Counted from the first letter of the stretch, positions 40,428 to 49,945 are shown. The stretch is DNA of 64,000 nucleotides from Phytohalomonas tamaricis (GCF_003012345.1 NZ_PVRV01000023.1:372001-436000), one strand, 5' to 3'. A program made the numbers and translations. The notes: generated by a model not told the origin, from the letters alone.

Positions 40428-41308
40428 GCGAGACGCTGACCCTACCCTCACCGGCAAAGCTCAATCGTATGCTGCATATCGTTGGTCAGCGCAGCGATGG
40501 CTATCACGAGTTGCAGACGCTTTTTCAGTTTCTCGACTACGGCGATACCTTGCACTTTACACCGCGGGCAGACGACAGGATCACGTTAACCCCCCCGTTA
40601 GAGGGAGTGGACACCGAGCATAACCTGATCGTGCGCGCGGCACGGCTGCTTCAAAATGCATGCAATGTTACTTGCGGTGTAGATATCCGGCTCGATAAGC
40701 AACTGCCGATGGGCGGCGGACTTGGCGGTGGCAGCTCCAATGCTGCGACCACACTACTCGCACTCGACCGGCTCTGGAATCTAGGGCTAAGCAATGATTA
40801 CCTGGCGACACTTGGCCTTTCACTCGGCGCCGATGTACCGGTCTTTATCCGCGGATTTGCAGCCTGGGGTGAAAGCATCGGTGAGCGACTGATCCCCGCG
40901 CAGCTGGATGCCCCTTGGTTTGTCGTCATTCATCCCGGCATCGGGGTTGCCACACAGACAGTGTTCAGCCATCCCGAATTGACACGCAACAGTGCGCCAA
41001 TTAGTATGGCGCGCGCAGTTGAAGGGGGTCGGAACGACTGTGAGCGCGTAGTTCGCATGCTCCAGCCGGCCATCGGTGATGCGCTCGACTGGCTCGATCA
41101 ATTCGGCTCAGCCATGCTGACCGGAACAGGTGCATGCGTATTCTGCGCCTTGACGAATCGCGCCCAAGCCGATAGCATTTTGCACCGCCTTCGTGAAGAA
41201 AAAAACGAAGGACGGTATCGTGATTGGCAGGCTTTCGTCGCTCGCGGATGTAACACCTCCCCTCTTCATACCGCTCTGGAGGAATGCCGGAGCAACATGA
41301 TGAGCTGA
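40424..41308 (+). CDS. ispE: 4-diphosphocytidyl-2-C-methyl-D-erythritol kinase
   Basis: GHMP kinase of the MEP isoprenoid pathway. The ATP-binding motif PMGGGLGGGSSNAA is clear, and the N-terminus (LPSPAKLNRMLHIVGQRSDGYHEL) has the substrate lysine. I placed the start at the ATG 40424, overlapping the lolB stop as ATGA; an earlier ATG at 40400 would add eight unrelated residues. 294 residues. It makes precursors of the type used by the crt genes about 23 kb away. Confidence 0.95.
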   Translation: MSETLTLPSPAKLNRMLHIVGQRSDGYHELQTLFQFLDYGDTLHFTPRADDRITLTPPLEGVDTEHNLIVRAARLLQNACNVTCGVDIRLDKQLPMGGGLGGGSSNAATTLLALDRLWNLGLSNDYLATLGLSLGADVPVFIRGFAAWGESIGERLIPAQLDAPWFVVIHPGIGVATQTVFSHPELTRNSAPISMARAVEGGRNDCERVVRMLQPAIGDALDWLDQFGSAMLTGTGACVFCALTNRAQADSILHRLREEKNEGRYRDWQAFVARGCNTSPLHTALEECRSNMMS

Positions 41309-41315
41309 TCGTTAC

Positions 41316-41390
41316 TGGGGTATAGCCAAGTGGTAAGGCACCGGTTTTTGGTATCGGCATTCCCAGGTTCGAATCCTGGTACCCCAGCCA
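41316..41390 (+). tRNA. tRNA-Gln (anticodon TTG)
   Basis: A 75-base cloverleaf with encoded CCA. The acceptor TGGGGTA pairs with TACCCCA, the T arm has GGTTCGAATCC, and the anticodon loop TTTTGGT places TTG. It lies between ispE and prs, a common position for tRNA-Gln in this group. Confidence 0.96.
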
Positions 41391-41474
41391 ATTATCTCGA
41401 CCATAGCGGATCGACGATCGCTCCTGAACTTCAACCGCCTTGATATCCCACAAGCGTCCATAAGGTGGAAGCGC

Positions 41475-42416
41475 GTGTCTAAACTGATGGTCTTCGCGGG
41501 GAACGCCAACCCCGAACTCGCCCGCAAGGTAGCCGAGTGTCTCGATAATCGACTCGGCCATGCCACGGTCGGTCAGTTCAGCGATGGGGAAATCGCCGTC
41601 GAGATCAACGAAAACGTCCGCGGCAAGGACGTCTTCATTTTACAATCCACTTGCGCCCCGACCAATGACAACCTGATGGAATTGATCCTGATGGTTGATG
41701 CGTTGCGTCGTGCTTCCGCTACACGCATCACTGCCGTCATGCCTTATTTCGGCTATGCACGCCAGGACCGCCGCGTACGCTCGGCACGCGTCCCCATTTC
41801 AGCCAAGGTTGTGGCGGATATGATGGTCAAGGCCGGCGTCGATCGCGTCATGACTATGGACCTGCATGCTGACCAGATTCAGGGCTTTTTCGATGTCCCG
41901 GTAGATAACGTCTACGGCTCCCCGATTCTGCTCGACGACATTGAACGTCAAAACTATGACGATATCGTCATAGTCTCACCTGACGTCGGTGGCGTAGTAC
42001 GTGCCCGAGCTGTCGCCAAGCAACTCAACGCCGATCTTGCCATTATCGATAAGCGTCGTCCGCAGGCCAACCAGGCGCAAGTGATGCATATCATCGGCGA
42101 TATCAAAGATCGTACCTGCATACTGGTCGACGATATGGTCGATACGGCCGGAACGTTATGCAAAGCCGCTGAAGCGCTAAAGGCCCACGGTGCGCGTCGC
42201 GTGATCGCCTATTCCACTCATGCCATTTTGTCCGGCCCTGCCGTCGACAACATTGCTGCCTCAAATCTCGACGAGCTAGTGGTTGGTGACACCATCCCGC
42301 TTGCCGAGCATGCGCGACGTAGCGGCAAGATTCGCCAACTATCTGTAGCCGGTCTTATTGCCGAAGCTATCCGCCGCGTCAGCAACGAAGAATCCTTCAG
42401 CGCGATGTTCCACTGA
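41475..42416 (+). CDS. prs: Ribose-phosphate pyrophosphokinase
   Basis: Makes PRPP from ribose-5-phosphate and ATP for nucleotide, histidine and tryptophan synthesis. GTG start with AAGGTGG upstream. The 313 residues include the N-terminal [12 protein letters not shown], the ATP-binding flexible loop FGYARQDRR and the PRPP-binding motif [13 protein letters not shown]. Its place between tRNA-Gln and rplY is conserved. Confidence 0.97.
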   Translation: MSKLMVFAGNANPELARKVAECLDNRLGHATVGQFSDGEIAVEINENVRGKDVFILQSTCAPTNDNLMELILMVDALRRASATRITAVMPYFGYARQDRRVRSARVPISAKVVADMMVKAGVDRVMTMDLHADQIQGFFDVPVDNVYGSPILLDDIERQNYDDIVIVSPDVGGVVRARAVAKQLNADLAIIDKRRPQANQAQVMHIIGDIKDRTCILVDDMVDTAGTLCKAAEALKAHGARRVIAYSTHAILSGPAVDNIAASNLDELVVGDTIPLAEHARRSGKIRQLSVAGLIAEAIRRVSNEESFSAMFH

Positions 42417-42464
42417 CATCGCCGCGGTAGCGGCCCCTCGCTCGTTGAGTGGGCCTTTATGGAG

Positions 42465-42498
42465 ACGGCACCAACCTGGTCGCGGGTGGTGTCGTTTT
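42465..42498 (+). promoter_or_regulatory. Terminator-like hairpin in the rplY leader
   Basis: A 9-bp stem with one G-U pair (ACGGCACCA with TGGTGTCGT) is followed by TTTT, 29 bases before the rplY start. It lies downstream of prs and could attenuate readthrough into rplY or be a feedback site for L25. Inferred from structure only. Confidence 0.4.
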
Positions 42499-42526
42499 CG
42501 ACATTGAATCAACGAGGTTTAATCCT

Positions 42527-43183
42527 ATGAAACATGATTATAAATTGACTGCCGTAGTCCGTACGGAGCTGGGGAAAGGTGCGAGCCGCCGCCTGCGTCG
42601 TGCGAACGAACGCGTCGCGGCCATTATCTATGGCGGCAGCGCGGAGCCTACACCGATCGCCATCGACAAGCCGGCGTTCTACAAGTCGCTTGAAGATGAA
42701 GCGTTCTTCTCTTCCATCATCACCATTGATGTCGATGGCAAGAGCGAACAGGTCGTCGTTCGTGATCTTCAGCGTCACCCGTACAAACCGCTGGTCACTC
42801 ATGCTGACTTCATGCGCGTCGACGCGACCCACGAAATCACTCTGACTGTACCGCTTCACTTCACCGGTGAAGAGGAGTGTGTGGGTGTTCGTGAAGGAGG
42901 CGGCGTCATTCACGTGCTGTCCAATGACGTTGAAATCAGCTGTCTGCCGGCCGATCTTCCGGAATATCTGGAAGTTGATATCAGCAAGCTCGCCCTCGGC
43001 GAAACCTTGCACCTGTCAAATATTGTGCTTCCCAAGGGCGTCAGCATCACCGCGCTTACTCATGGCGAAGATTATGACGCTGGTATCGTGGCCGTGACAC
43101 ACCCGACCAAGGGTACGACATCCGATGATGACGATGCTCAGGATCCGGAAGGTCAGACTGCAGCCGATAACGGCGACCAGTAA
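42527..43183 (+). CDS. rplY: 50S ribosomal protein L25 (long Ctc form)
   Basis: 5S rRNA-binding ribosomal protein of the longer Ctc/TL5 type, 218 residues, with the N-terminal L25 domain (about 5-95) and a second beta domain (about 100-185), ending in an acidic tail rich in Asp and Glu. I used the ATG at 42527 ([21 protein letters not shown]). An in-frame GTG at 42449 would add a leader unlike any L25. Followed 40 bases later by pth, the usual partner. Confidence 0.95.
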   Translation: MKHDYKLTAVVRTELGKGASRRLRRANERVAAIIYGGSAEPTPIAIDKPAFYKSLEDEAFFSSIITIDVDGKSEQVVVRDLQRHPYKPLVTHADFMRVDATHEITLTVPLHFTGEEECVGVREGGGVIHVLSNDVEISCLPADLPEYLEVDISKLALGETLHLSNIVLPKGVSITALTHGEDYDAGIVAVTHPTKGTTSDDDDAQDPEGQTAADNGDQ

Positions 43184-43223
43184 CACCCAGCACTCGTTTA
43201 TTGCTGCATAACAGGACGTCCGC

Positions 43224-43808
43224 ATGAGCAAGGTACACGCTATCATTGGCCTGGGAAATCCCGGCGCACAATACGCTGATACCCGGCATAATGCGGGCGC
43301 CTGGCTGGTAGAAGCCTTGGCACGTGAATGCCTGGAAACACTACGTCCCGAACGCAAGTTTCTGGGTGATTACGCCAAGGTGCGCTTCAAGGGGCACGAG
43401 CTGCATCTGCTCGTGCCTTCTACCTATATGAATCGTAGCGGTCAGTCAGTCTCTTTATTGGCCAAATTCTTCAAGCTCGAACCCGAGCAGTTTCTGATCG
43501 CTCATGACGAGCTCGATATCCCGGCCGGCCAGGCACGTTACAAGCAAGGCGGTGGCCATGGCGGTCACAATGGCCTGCGCGACATTATCAGCGCGCTGGG
43601 TAATGCCAATTCATTTCATCGGCTCCGTGTTGGCATTGATCATCCCGGTGACGCCAAGCTGGTCACTCACTATGTTCTCGGCTCGCCCGGCAAGGCAGAG
43701 CGGCAGGCCATTGATGCTGCAATCGAGGAAAGCCTAGCCACACTGCCTGATGCAATTAGTGGCGAGTGGGCTCGCGCCATGAATCGGCTACACAGCTTCA
43801 AGGGATAA
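43224..43808 (+). CDS. pth: Peptidyl-tRNA hydrolase
   Basis: Recycles peptidyl-tRNAs dropped from stalled ribosomes. The 194-residue protein shows the family motifs IIGLGNPGAQYADTRHNAG (with the catalytic histidine), STYMNRSGQSV and the GGGHGGHNGLRDI loop. It lies between rplY and ychF, as in many gammaproteobacteria. Confidence 0.97.
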   Translation: MSKVHAIIGLGNPGAQYADTRHNAGAWLVEALARECLETLRPERKFLGDYAKVRFKGHELHLLVPSTYMNRSGQSVSLLAKFFKLEPEQFLIAHDELDIPAGQARYKQGGGHGGHNGLRDIISALGNANSFHRLRVGIDHPGDAKLVTHYVLGSPGKAERQAIDAAIEESLATLPDAISGEWARAMNRLHSFKG

Positions 43809-43949
43809 ATAGCCTTACACGCCTCCCTTCTCAATCTATCGTTTCCTTTCTCATCATTAAACGCGTTAATTTCAAATCGACACTCGTCATCGACCGATGA
43901 CTCACGGTATCCTTTCGCGTTTAAGTAATGTCTCTTCAGGATCGCGCCC

Positions 43950-45041
43950 ATGGGTTTTAACTGCGGTATCGTTGGCCTGCCCAACGTCGGCAAATCCACG
44001 CTTTTTAATGCACTGACCAAATCCGGCATTGACGCAGAGAATTTCCCTTTCTGCACCATAGAGCCCAATACGGGCATCGTTCCCATGCCGGACCCTCGCC
44101 TCGACAGGCTCGCAGAAATTGTTCAACCGCAAAAGGTTCTGCCGACGACCATGGAGTTTGTCGATATTGCAGGTCTAGTGGCAGGCGCTTCAAAAGGTGA
44201 AGGGCTCGGCAACCAGTTCCTGGCCAACATTCGTGAAACGGATGCTATCGCGCATGTTGTGCGCTGCTTCGACGATGACAATGTCATTCATGTTGCCAAT
44301 CAGGTCGACCCACGCAGTGACATTGAGACCATCAATATCGAGCTGGCGCTTGCTGATCTCGATAGCGTCGAACGGGCCATTCAGCGCCTTGTGCGTGTGG
44401 CCAAGGGCGGTGACAAGGAAGCGATCGCTACCAAGGCATTACTGGAGCGCATCCAGCCCCACCTGGCCGAAGGCCAGCCGCTGCGCAGCTTTGGTCTCGA
44501 TGATGATGAGCGCGCCCTCGTCAGAGGCTACGGATTTTTGACCCTCAAGCCAACGATGTACATTGCCAATGTTAACGAAGATGGCTTTGAGAACAACCCG
44601 CACCTTGACGTAGTGCGCATGATTGCCGAAGAAGAAGGCGCCCTTGTAGTACCTGTGTGCAACAAGCTTGAGGCTGAAATCGCCGAGCTTGAGGACGAAG
44701 AGCGTGCGATGTTTCTTGATGATCTCGGTATGGAAGAACCCGGGCTCGATCGGGTAATTCGTGCTGGCTATGCCCTGCTCGGCCTACAGACCTACTTCAC
44801 CGCAGGCGTCAAAGAAGTTCGGGCTTGGACAGTCAAGGTAGGCGCTACGGCACCGCAAGCAGCGGGTGTCATCCATACCGATTTCGAGAAGGGATTTATC
44901 CGCGCCGAAGTGGTCTCCTATGAGGATTTCATTGCCTATCAGGGCGAGAACGGTGCCAAGGAAGCGGGCAAATGGCGATTGGAAGGCAAGAGCTATGTCG
45001 TTCAAGATGGTGACGTCATGCACTTCCGCTTCAACGTATGA
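43950..45041 (+). CDS. ychF: Redox-regulated ribosome-binding ATPase YchF
   Basis: Obg-family P-loop protein that prefers ATP over GTP. The G1 loop is [14 protein letters not shown] near residue 9; the G2 region [10 protein letters not shown] and G3 [17 protein letters not shown] follow. The G4 motif is the altered NxxE type (NKLE) that explains the ATP preference. A C-terminal TGS domain covers about the last 80 residues. 363 residues, typical. Confidence 0.97.
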   Translation: MGFNCGIVGLPNVGKSTLFNALTKSGIDAENFPFCTIEPNTGIVPMPDPRLDRLAEIVQPQKVLPTTMEFVDIAGLVAGASKGEGLGNQFLANIRETDAIAHVVRCFDDDNVIHVANQVDPRSDIETINIELALADLDSVERAIQRLVRVAKGGDKEAIATKALLERIQPHLAEGQPLRSFGLDDDERALVRGYGFLTLKPTMYIANVNEDGFENNPHLDVVRMIAEEEGALVVPVCNKLEAEIAELEDEERAMFLDDLGMEEPGLDRVIRAGYALLGLQTYFTAGVKEVRAWTVKVGATAPQAAGVIHTDFEKGFIRAEVVSYEDFIAYQGENGAKEAGKWRLEGKSYVVQDGDVMHFRFNV

Positions 45042-45066
45042 TGTTTGTCTGTAATCTCTAAAATAC

Positions 45067-45096
45067 TTGACAGATCAATGGGCTTAGGCGTAACAT
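45067..45096 (+). promoter_or_regulatory. Promoter of tRNA-Met
   Basis: Consensus -35 TTGACA at 45067-45072 and TAACAT at 45091-45096 with an 18-base spacer, 16 bases before the tRNA 5' end. Confidence 0.65.
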
Positions 45097-45111
45097 GCGC
45101 CTCCATTGAAT

Positions 45112-45188
45112 GGCTACGTAGCTCAGCTGGTTAGAGCACATCACTCATAATGATGGGGTCCCCTGTTCGAATCAGGGCGTAGCCACCA
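45112..45188 (+). tRNA. tRNA-Met (anticodon CAT), copy 1
   Basis: A 77-base cloverleaf with encoded CCA. The acceptor GGCTACG pairs with CGTAGCC, the anticodon stem CATCA/TGATG encloses CTCATAA and places CAT. The acceptor first pair G-C and the D arm fit the elongator tRNA. Its 74-base body recurs exactly, inverted, at 50384-50457. Confidence 0.94.
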
Positions 45189-45194
45189 GATTAC

Positions 45195-45231
45195 AAAAAC
45201 CTCACAGCTCTTTGGGCCGTGAGGTTTTTTT
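45195..45231 (+). terminator. Rho-independent terminator of tRNA-Met
   Basis: Stem AAAAACCTCAC with GTGAGGTTTTT, followed by more T, starting 7 bases after the tRNA. Confidence 0.88.
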
Positions 45232-45307
45232 GTAGGCGTTTGCGACTCGGTTGGGCCGGACGAATCGAATTTAACTATCCGCCAGCCCGCAAATGACTTC
45301 GTCAATA

Positions 45308-46627
45308 TCAGTCAAGCACAGCGCGATTACAGAAAGCGCTCAATACGTGAATCAGATGATCGGGGTCATGCGCGCCGGCTGTCTCCCGTATTGAATGCAT
45401 TGCCCACTGCGGCAGACCAACATCAATGGTGGGAACACCAATTTCACTAGCTGTGATCGGTCCAATGGTACTGCCACATCCCATGTCAGCCCGGGTCACA
45501 AACGTCTGCACTGGCACCCCTTGTGTGTGGCAGATATCCCGAAACATTGCTGCTGTAGCACTGTTGGTGGCATAACGCTGGTTGGCATTGACCTTGATGA
45601 CCGGTCCAGCGTTGAGCTTTGGACCATGTGCGGCATCATGCTTGTCAGCAAAATTGGGATGCAGGCCATGTGCATTATCGCAGGAAATCATTCGTGAGCG
45701 TTGGATAAGCCGGACGCGCCCCTCTTCACCACCAACGCCTACGGCATCATTGAGGCGGTGAAGAACATCGGCAAGCATGGTACCGTGTGCCCCGCTGGCA
45801 CTGGCGCTTCCTACTTCTTCATGATCGTTGGCAACAAAGAGGACCCCTTGAGTTCCATCGCTCTGTAGTAGCGCCTCAAGCCCACAGAAGCATGACAGCA
45901 AGTTGTCGAGGCGCGCGCTGGCGATCAGTTCACCCTCGATGCCGAGCTGTGACGGTGGTTGCACGTCATAAAAGCCAAGCTCGAAATCGAGAATGCTTAT
46001 CTGATCAATATTGTGCTGCTCCTTTATCCAGCGCTTCAGCAAGGTATCGATATCATGATGCTCGCTTTCCGCTTGCATCTGTTCAGGCATCTGCCAGAGA
46101 ATCGGCGCCATTTGTGTCTGGGCGTTAAGCGCCTTGCCTTGGTTAACCTCACGATCAAGGTGAATAGCTAAGCTCGGAATAATGGCAACGGGGCGATCAA
46201 CATTGATCAGCAAACCTTCGATAGTGCCGTCAGCTTTACGCACATGGACGCGTCCAGCCAGCCCCAGATCACGATCGAACCAAGGCGCGAGCAAAGCACC
46301 GCCATAGACTTCAATACCTAATTGCAGCCAACTGCGAGAGGTAATCGTTGGACGTGGCTTGAGACGCAAACCAGGACTATCAGTATGGGCGCCTATCATA
46401 CGCAAGCTCTCAAGCGTGCATTGGGGAAGTTGAAAGGCAATCAGCGAAGACCCGTTACGTACAGTATAGTAACGACCACCTGGCACTAACGACCATGCTT
46501 CGACTTCATCGAGGGGTTTAAATCCTGCAGCATCGAGACGCTCGGTCATCTGCTTCACAGCATGCCATGGCATTGGTGAACTATGTAAAAAATCAAACAA
46601 ACGCATTAGAGTATTAGAGTTAAACAT
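45308..46627 (-). CDS. apeB: M18 family aminopeptidase
   Basis: Zinc aminopeptidase of the tetrahedral M18 family that releases N-terminal, often acidic, residues. The metal-binding pieces are visible: IGAHTDSPGLRLKP, NDHEEVGSASASGAHG with the catalytic Glu-Glu, and the C-terminal PQWAMHSIRETAGAHD. I set the start at 46627 (MFNSNTLMRLFDFLHSSPMPW), preceded by AAGGA; the open frame runs 47 codons further upstream into the prc promoter region. That gives 439 residues, the usual M18 length. It is divergent from prc. Confidence 0.9.
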   Translation of the reverse strand: MFNSNTLMRLFDFLHSSPMPWHAVKQMTERLDAAGFKPLDEVEAWSLVPGGRYYTVRNGSSLIAFQLPQCTLESLRMIGAHTDSPGLRLKPRPTITSRSWLQLGIEVYGGALLAPWFDRDLGLAGRVHVRKADGTIEGLLINVDRPVAIIPSLAIHLDREVNQGKALNAQTQMAPILWQMPEQMQAESEHHDIDTLLKRWIKEQHNIDQISILDFELGFYDVQPPSQLGIEGELIASARLDNLLSCFCGLEALLQSDGTQGVLFVANDHEEVGSASASGAHGTMLADVLHRLNDAVGVGGEEGRVRLIQRSRMISCDNAHGLHPNFADKHDAAHGPKLNAGPVIKVNANQRYATNSATAAMFRDICHTQGVPVQTFVTRADMGCGSTIGPITASEIGVPTIDVGLPQWAMHSIRETAGAHDPDHLIHVLSAFCNRAVLD

Positions 46628-46752
46628 CTTAATCCTTATAAGTACTGTCTGTGCCGAACGGCTTGGGCTGCTACAATTCGGACTTTGCAAGTTTGTGCGC
46701 GTGAACCACGCGCTAGAGAATGAGTGTACCTGAGACCGGGAGTGCTTAGTTG

Positions 46753-48789
46753 ATGAGCCCGTTTGCAAATGCTCGACACATGGCGGCCTTCGCCCTGTGC
46801 TTTTTTTTGGCCATTCCTGCCTTGGCCGATATCAAGCCGACAGACGATGGTCGACAGGCTTCCAAGGAGGTCGCCCAGTCCTTGCGCTACGGGCATTATG
46901 AAAATGTCACGTTGGATGATGCCTGGTCGCAGAAAGCCTATAAACGTTTTCTCCACCTCATCGATCCTCAGCATGCCTATCTACTTTCCAGTGATATCGG
47001 AGAATTCGCTGACTTGAAAGTTGATTTCAATGATGCCGTACAAAACGGTGATCTGGACCGCGTGTATGCGCTTTACAATCGCTATCAGCAGCGTCTTGAA
47101 GACCGTTTAACTTGGCTAATCAACCGCCTCGATCAAAACCCTCAGTTCGACTTCACTACCAACGAACGTCTAGCCCTCGATGATGAAGAGGGCGACTGGG
47201 CTGATGATGAGTCGCAGCTTGATGATTTTTGGCGAAAACGGCTCAAGAACGCCGCGTTGGCGATGAGCCTTTCCGATACCGCCGACGACGACATCAATGA
47301 GCAGCTCAAGAAGCGTTACGAAGGTCAATTGACTCGTATTCTCCAGACAAACTCAGAAGATGTCTTGAGCGTCTTTCTTAATTCCATTACTGGCTCGATC
47401 GACCCACACTCTGATTACCTCTCCCCTAGCCGTGGAGAATCCTTTGACATTCAAATGAAGCTGTCACTTGAAGGGATCGGTGCACTACTGCAGTCAGAAG
47501 GCGAATACGTCAAGGTTTCAAGCCTTGTACCTGGGGGACCTGCCGAAAAAAGTGGTCAGCTCAAACCAGCAGACCGGATCGTAGCCGTTGGACAAGGCTC
47601 TGCTGGCGACATGACCAATGTCGTGAGCATGCGTCTTGATGATGTCGTCGACTTGATTCGAGGTCCTAAGGGCTCGAGCGTGCGCCTCGAGATCATTCCA
47701 GCCAAGGCCGTCGATGTCACCCAGACGCGAGTCGTTGAGATCAAGCGAGATACCGTTAAGCTTGAAGATCAGGCCGCTAAAAGTGAAGTGATTGAGCTTG
47801 AGCGTGATGGCCAGACGCAGCGCATCGGTGTCATAACTGTCCCTGCGTTTTATGTTGACTTCGATGCTTGGCAAGCAGGCGAAAGCGATTATCGCAGCAC
47901 TACACGTGACGTGAGAAAGCTGATCGAAGATTTGAAGCAACAAAACGTGCAGGGCATCGTACTGGATCTACGTAGCAATGGCGGAGGTGCGCTGCAGGAA
48001 GCCAACTCCATGATTGGCCTGTTCATCGACCGCGGCCCGACCGTTCAGGTACGTGATGCTCGAGGACGCATTAATCTGTACGGAGACACTGATCGTGGCA
48101 CTGCCTATGACGGTCCGCTTGCTGTGTTGGTTGATCGCCTATCAGCGTCTGCTTCTGAAATATTTGCCGGTGCGATACAGGATTACGGACGCGGCCTTAT
48201 TCTCGGCTCGCAAACTTTCGGTAAAGGGACCGTGCAAACATTAAGCGATCTTAGTCACGGCGAGTTGAAAATGACGCGTGCGAAGTTTTACCGCATCTCA
48301 GGCGAAAGTACTCAGGAAAAGGGTGTCGAACCTGACATTGCCTATCCGAACCTGTTCGATCCAGAAGAAATCGGTGAGAGCTCCTTGGATAACGCCCTAC
48401 CCTGGGACACAGTACGTCCAGTCACTTATCGTCGTTATGGCAATCCTGAAAAGTATCTGGACACACTTCGCGAGCGTCATGAGGCACGTGTCATCAATGA
48501 GCCTGATTTTCGCTATCTAGAACGTGAAGCGGACCTAGCCAGGAAGCTGCGCGAACAAAGCACTAGCGTCAGCCTCAATCTGGAACAGCGCAAGCGCGAG
48601 ATGGAAGCTCAGGAAGCGGAGCAATTAGCGCTGGAAAACCAACGACGCCAGGCATTAGGGCTTGCTCCCATCGAGCATTGGACCGATGCCCGTGATGAAG
48701 ATGACAATCAAACGCCTATTGATCAAGCCCAGCTAAATGAGAGTGCTGAAATACTGCTCGATTACACACACCTGATCAATCCATCCTGA
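46753..48789 (+). CDS. prc: Tail-specific carboxy-terminal processing protease
   Basis: Periplasmic S41 serine protease that trims or degrades envelope proteins such as penicillin-binding protein 3 and peptidoglycan hydrolases. A signal peptide (cleaved near ALADIK) precedes an N-terminal helical domain, a PDZ domain (about 240-330) and the catalytic core. The Ser-Lys dyad is S466 in RLSASASEIFAG and K491 in TFGKGT, with D477 between, at the same spacing as in E. coli Prc. 678 residues against 682. A rho-independent terminator follows. Confidence 0.95.
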   Translation: MSPFANARHMAAFALCFFLAIPALADIKPTDDGRQASKEVAQSLRYGHYENVTLDDAWSQKAYKRFLHLIDPQHAYLLSSDIGEFADLKVDFNDAVQNGDLDRVYALYNRYQQRLEDRLTWLINRLDQNPQFDFTTNERLALDDEEGDWADDESQLDDFWRKRLKNAALAMSLSDTADDDINEQLKKRYEGQLTRILQTNSEDVLSVFLNSITGSIDPHSDYLSPSRGESFDIQMKLSLEGIGALLQSEGEYVKVSSLVPGGPAEKSGQLKPADRIVAVGQGSAGDMTNVVSMRLDDVVDLIRGPKGSSVRLEIIPAKAVDVTQTRVVEIKRDTVKLEDQAAKSEVIELERDGQTQRIGVITVPAFYVDFDAWQAGESDYRSTTRDVRKLIEDLKQQNVQGIVLDLRSNGGGALQEANSMIGLFIDRGPTVQVRDARGRINLYGDTDRGTAYDGPLAVLVDRLSASASEIFAGAIQDYGRGLILGSQTFGKGTVQTLSDLSHGELKMTRAKFYRISGESTQEKGVEPDIAYPNLFDPEEIGESSLDNALPWDTVRPVTYRRYGNPEKYLDTLRERHEARVINEPDFRYLEREADLARKLREQSTSVSLNLEQRKREMEAQEAEQLALENQRRQALGLAPIEHWTDARDEDDNQTPIDQAQLNESAEILLDYTHLINPS

Positions 48790-48801
48790 TCGAAGTATCC
48801 A

Positions 48802-48838
48802 AAAAAAGCCGCCTGCATCAATGCATGGCGGCTTTTTT
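48802..48838 (+). terminator. Rho-independent terminator of prc
   Basis: AAAAAAGCCGCC pairs with GGCGGCTTTTTT; an inner TGCAT/ATGCA stem extends it. It starts 13 bases after the prc stop. Confidence 0.9.
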
Positions 48839-48856
48839 ATTATCTAAAATCAGTGT

Positions 48857-48979
48857 CTACCGCAAGAGCAACAAGAAAAATCTCTGTATGTCATAAGCCA
48901 ATACGGCCAATACACAAACTATAATAGACGACCCAGCCAAAGATAGAAGCTTACTTCCAAGCGCTACCCACTGGTTCAA
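48857..48979 (-). CDS. Possible 40-residue single-span membrane protein
   Basis: No ATG start. From a TTG at 48979 the frame reads MNQWVALGSKLLSLAGSS, then a hydrophobic span and AYDIQRFF, to a TAG at 48857. The frame stays open further upstream and, after one in-frame TGA, meets two ATG codons near 49075 (MMSFIMFNILFK). It could be a small membrane protein, the remnant of one, or chance in AT-rich DNA. No clear Shine-Dalgarno is present. The rest of the 315-base stretch between the prc terminator and the next gene shows nothing else. Confidence 0.2.
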   Translation of the reverse strand: MNQWVALGSKLLSLAGSSIIVCVLAVLAYDIQRFFLLLLR

Positions 48980-49154
48980 CGTGAGAAATTCAATATTGAA
49001 ATATATTACTATCGCTGCAAAACAATATTCATAGAATCATTTAAACAAGATATTAAACATTATAAAAGACATCATACTTAATAGAAAACAGCTTAATTCT
49101 TAGCAAGTGATAGACAGACCTAACAAACCAATCTTCTCAACGCATCGGTAAAAA

Positions 49155-49376
49155 TTATTTATTTAAACTATTATTTATTACTTCTTTGACGCTAACCAAA
49201 CCAAGCAGCTCAACTGTATCGTCTGTACTCATGTGATATTCACTCATGAGGCTATCTAAACGCTCTTTAAATTCTTTCTCAGGATCACGAGGCGGCTCAA
49301 GACTTCTCAGCATTTCTCCCAATTGTGAATCCAGTGCCCATTTTTCCTTGATGGAAAGTGTACTTTCGCGTGCCAT
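49155..49376 (-). CDS. Short MvaT-like protein, oligomerisation domain only
   Basis: 73 residues, complete, with AAGGAA upstream of the ATG. Residues about 14-60 look like the coiled N-terminal dimer and oligomer region of MvaT/MvaU, the H-NS-type silencers of Pseudomonas and relatives: MLRSLE, then EFKERLDSLMSEY and a following STDDTVELL resemble SLE and EFEEKLRTLM..Y..SLRDVISLL of MvaT as I recall it. The C-terminal DNA-binding half is absent, and no frame downstream supplies it. Known short H-NS-like proteins (H-NST, Hha) modulate full-length partners, so an anti-silencing role is possible. It lies in the most AT-rich part of the window. Confidence 0.5.
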   Translation of the reverse strand: MARESTLSIKEKWALDSQLGEMLRSLEPPRDPEKEFKERLDSLMSEYHMSTDDTVELLGLVSVKEVINNSLNK

Positions 49377-49945
49377 GCTTTTCCTTTTTTAAAATTAACC
49401 AACCATTCGGATAACGCGGCTGTTCCCTGACACTTCAATTAGGATAAACGCATTTAATGTCAGCGCAACACGAGCCGTGGAGCTTATTGCATTAGAGCCA
49501 TAATTTTGAAATTAGTTTAAAATCATGGCTATTTTAAATTAAAAATATTGAAACGACATGCTCTGCGGAGCACCGTTTCCAGGCGCAGGCAAATAAATAA
49601 GCAGGTTGGCTAACTCTTTTATCAAAAGTACTTTTACTTGTCAACTGCCAGTAACCTACCATCGGTTAAAAGCGCATGATAAGAAAAATAGAGCATCAAC
49701 TTGATAAGAAACAAGGTTTCGCGAAGTTAAAGAATGAAGTGTGGTTCTGCTAATACAACTAACATCACCAATAAACTCAAAGTGACAGCACACCAATAGC
49801 ACAACATTATATTTACAACATGGAGTTAGTTAATAGACAGCTACCGAAGAAGCAGCATTTCTATTGATTGCTAGTATAAGAGGTAGAAAGGTAGCTTAGT
49901 TCAGCTTGCCATGATTGATGATAATACCAATCAATATCAGAGTTA
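49377..49945. other. AT-rich stretch without recognised genes
   Basis: About 570 bases, clearly poorer in G and C than the flanks, between the MvaT-like gene and the tRNA-Asn genes. No frame with a ribosome site and plausible protein was found on either strand. A small hairpin TGCTC-TGCG-GAGCA lies at 49559-49572. AT-rich tracts such as those around 49500-49555 would suit an H-NS/MvaT-type silencer. Confidence 0.6.

Noticed and set aside
49021-49080. In-frame TGA as a possible selenocysteine codon
   Set aside because: The upstream part is short and AT-rich, no selenocysteine insertion hairpin was apparent just after the TGA, and decay or chance is simpler.
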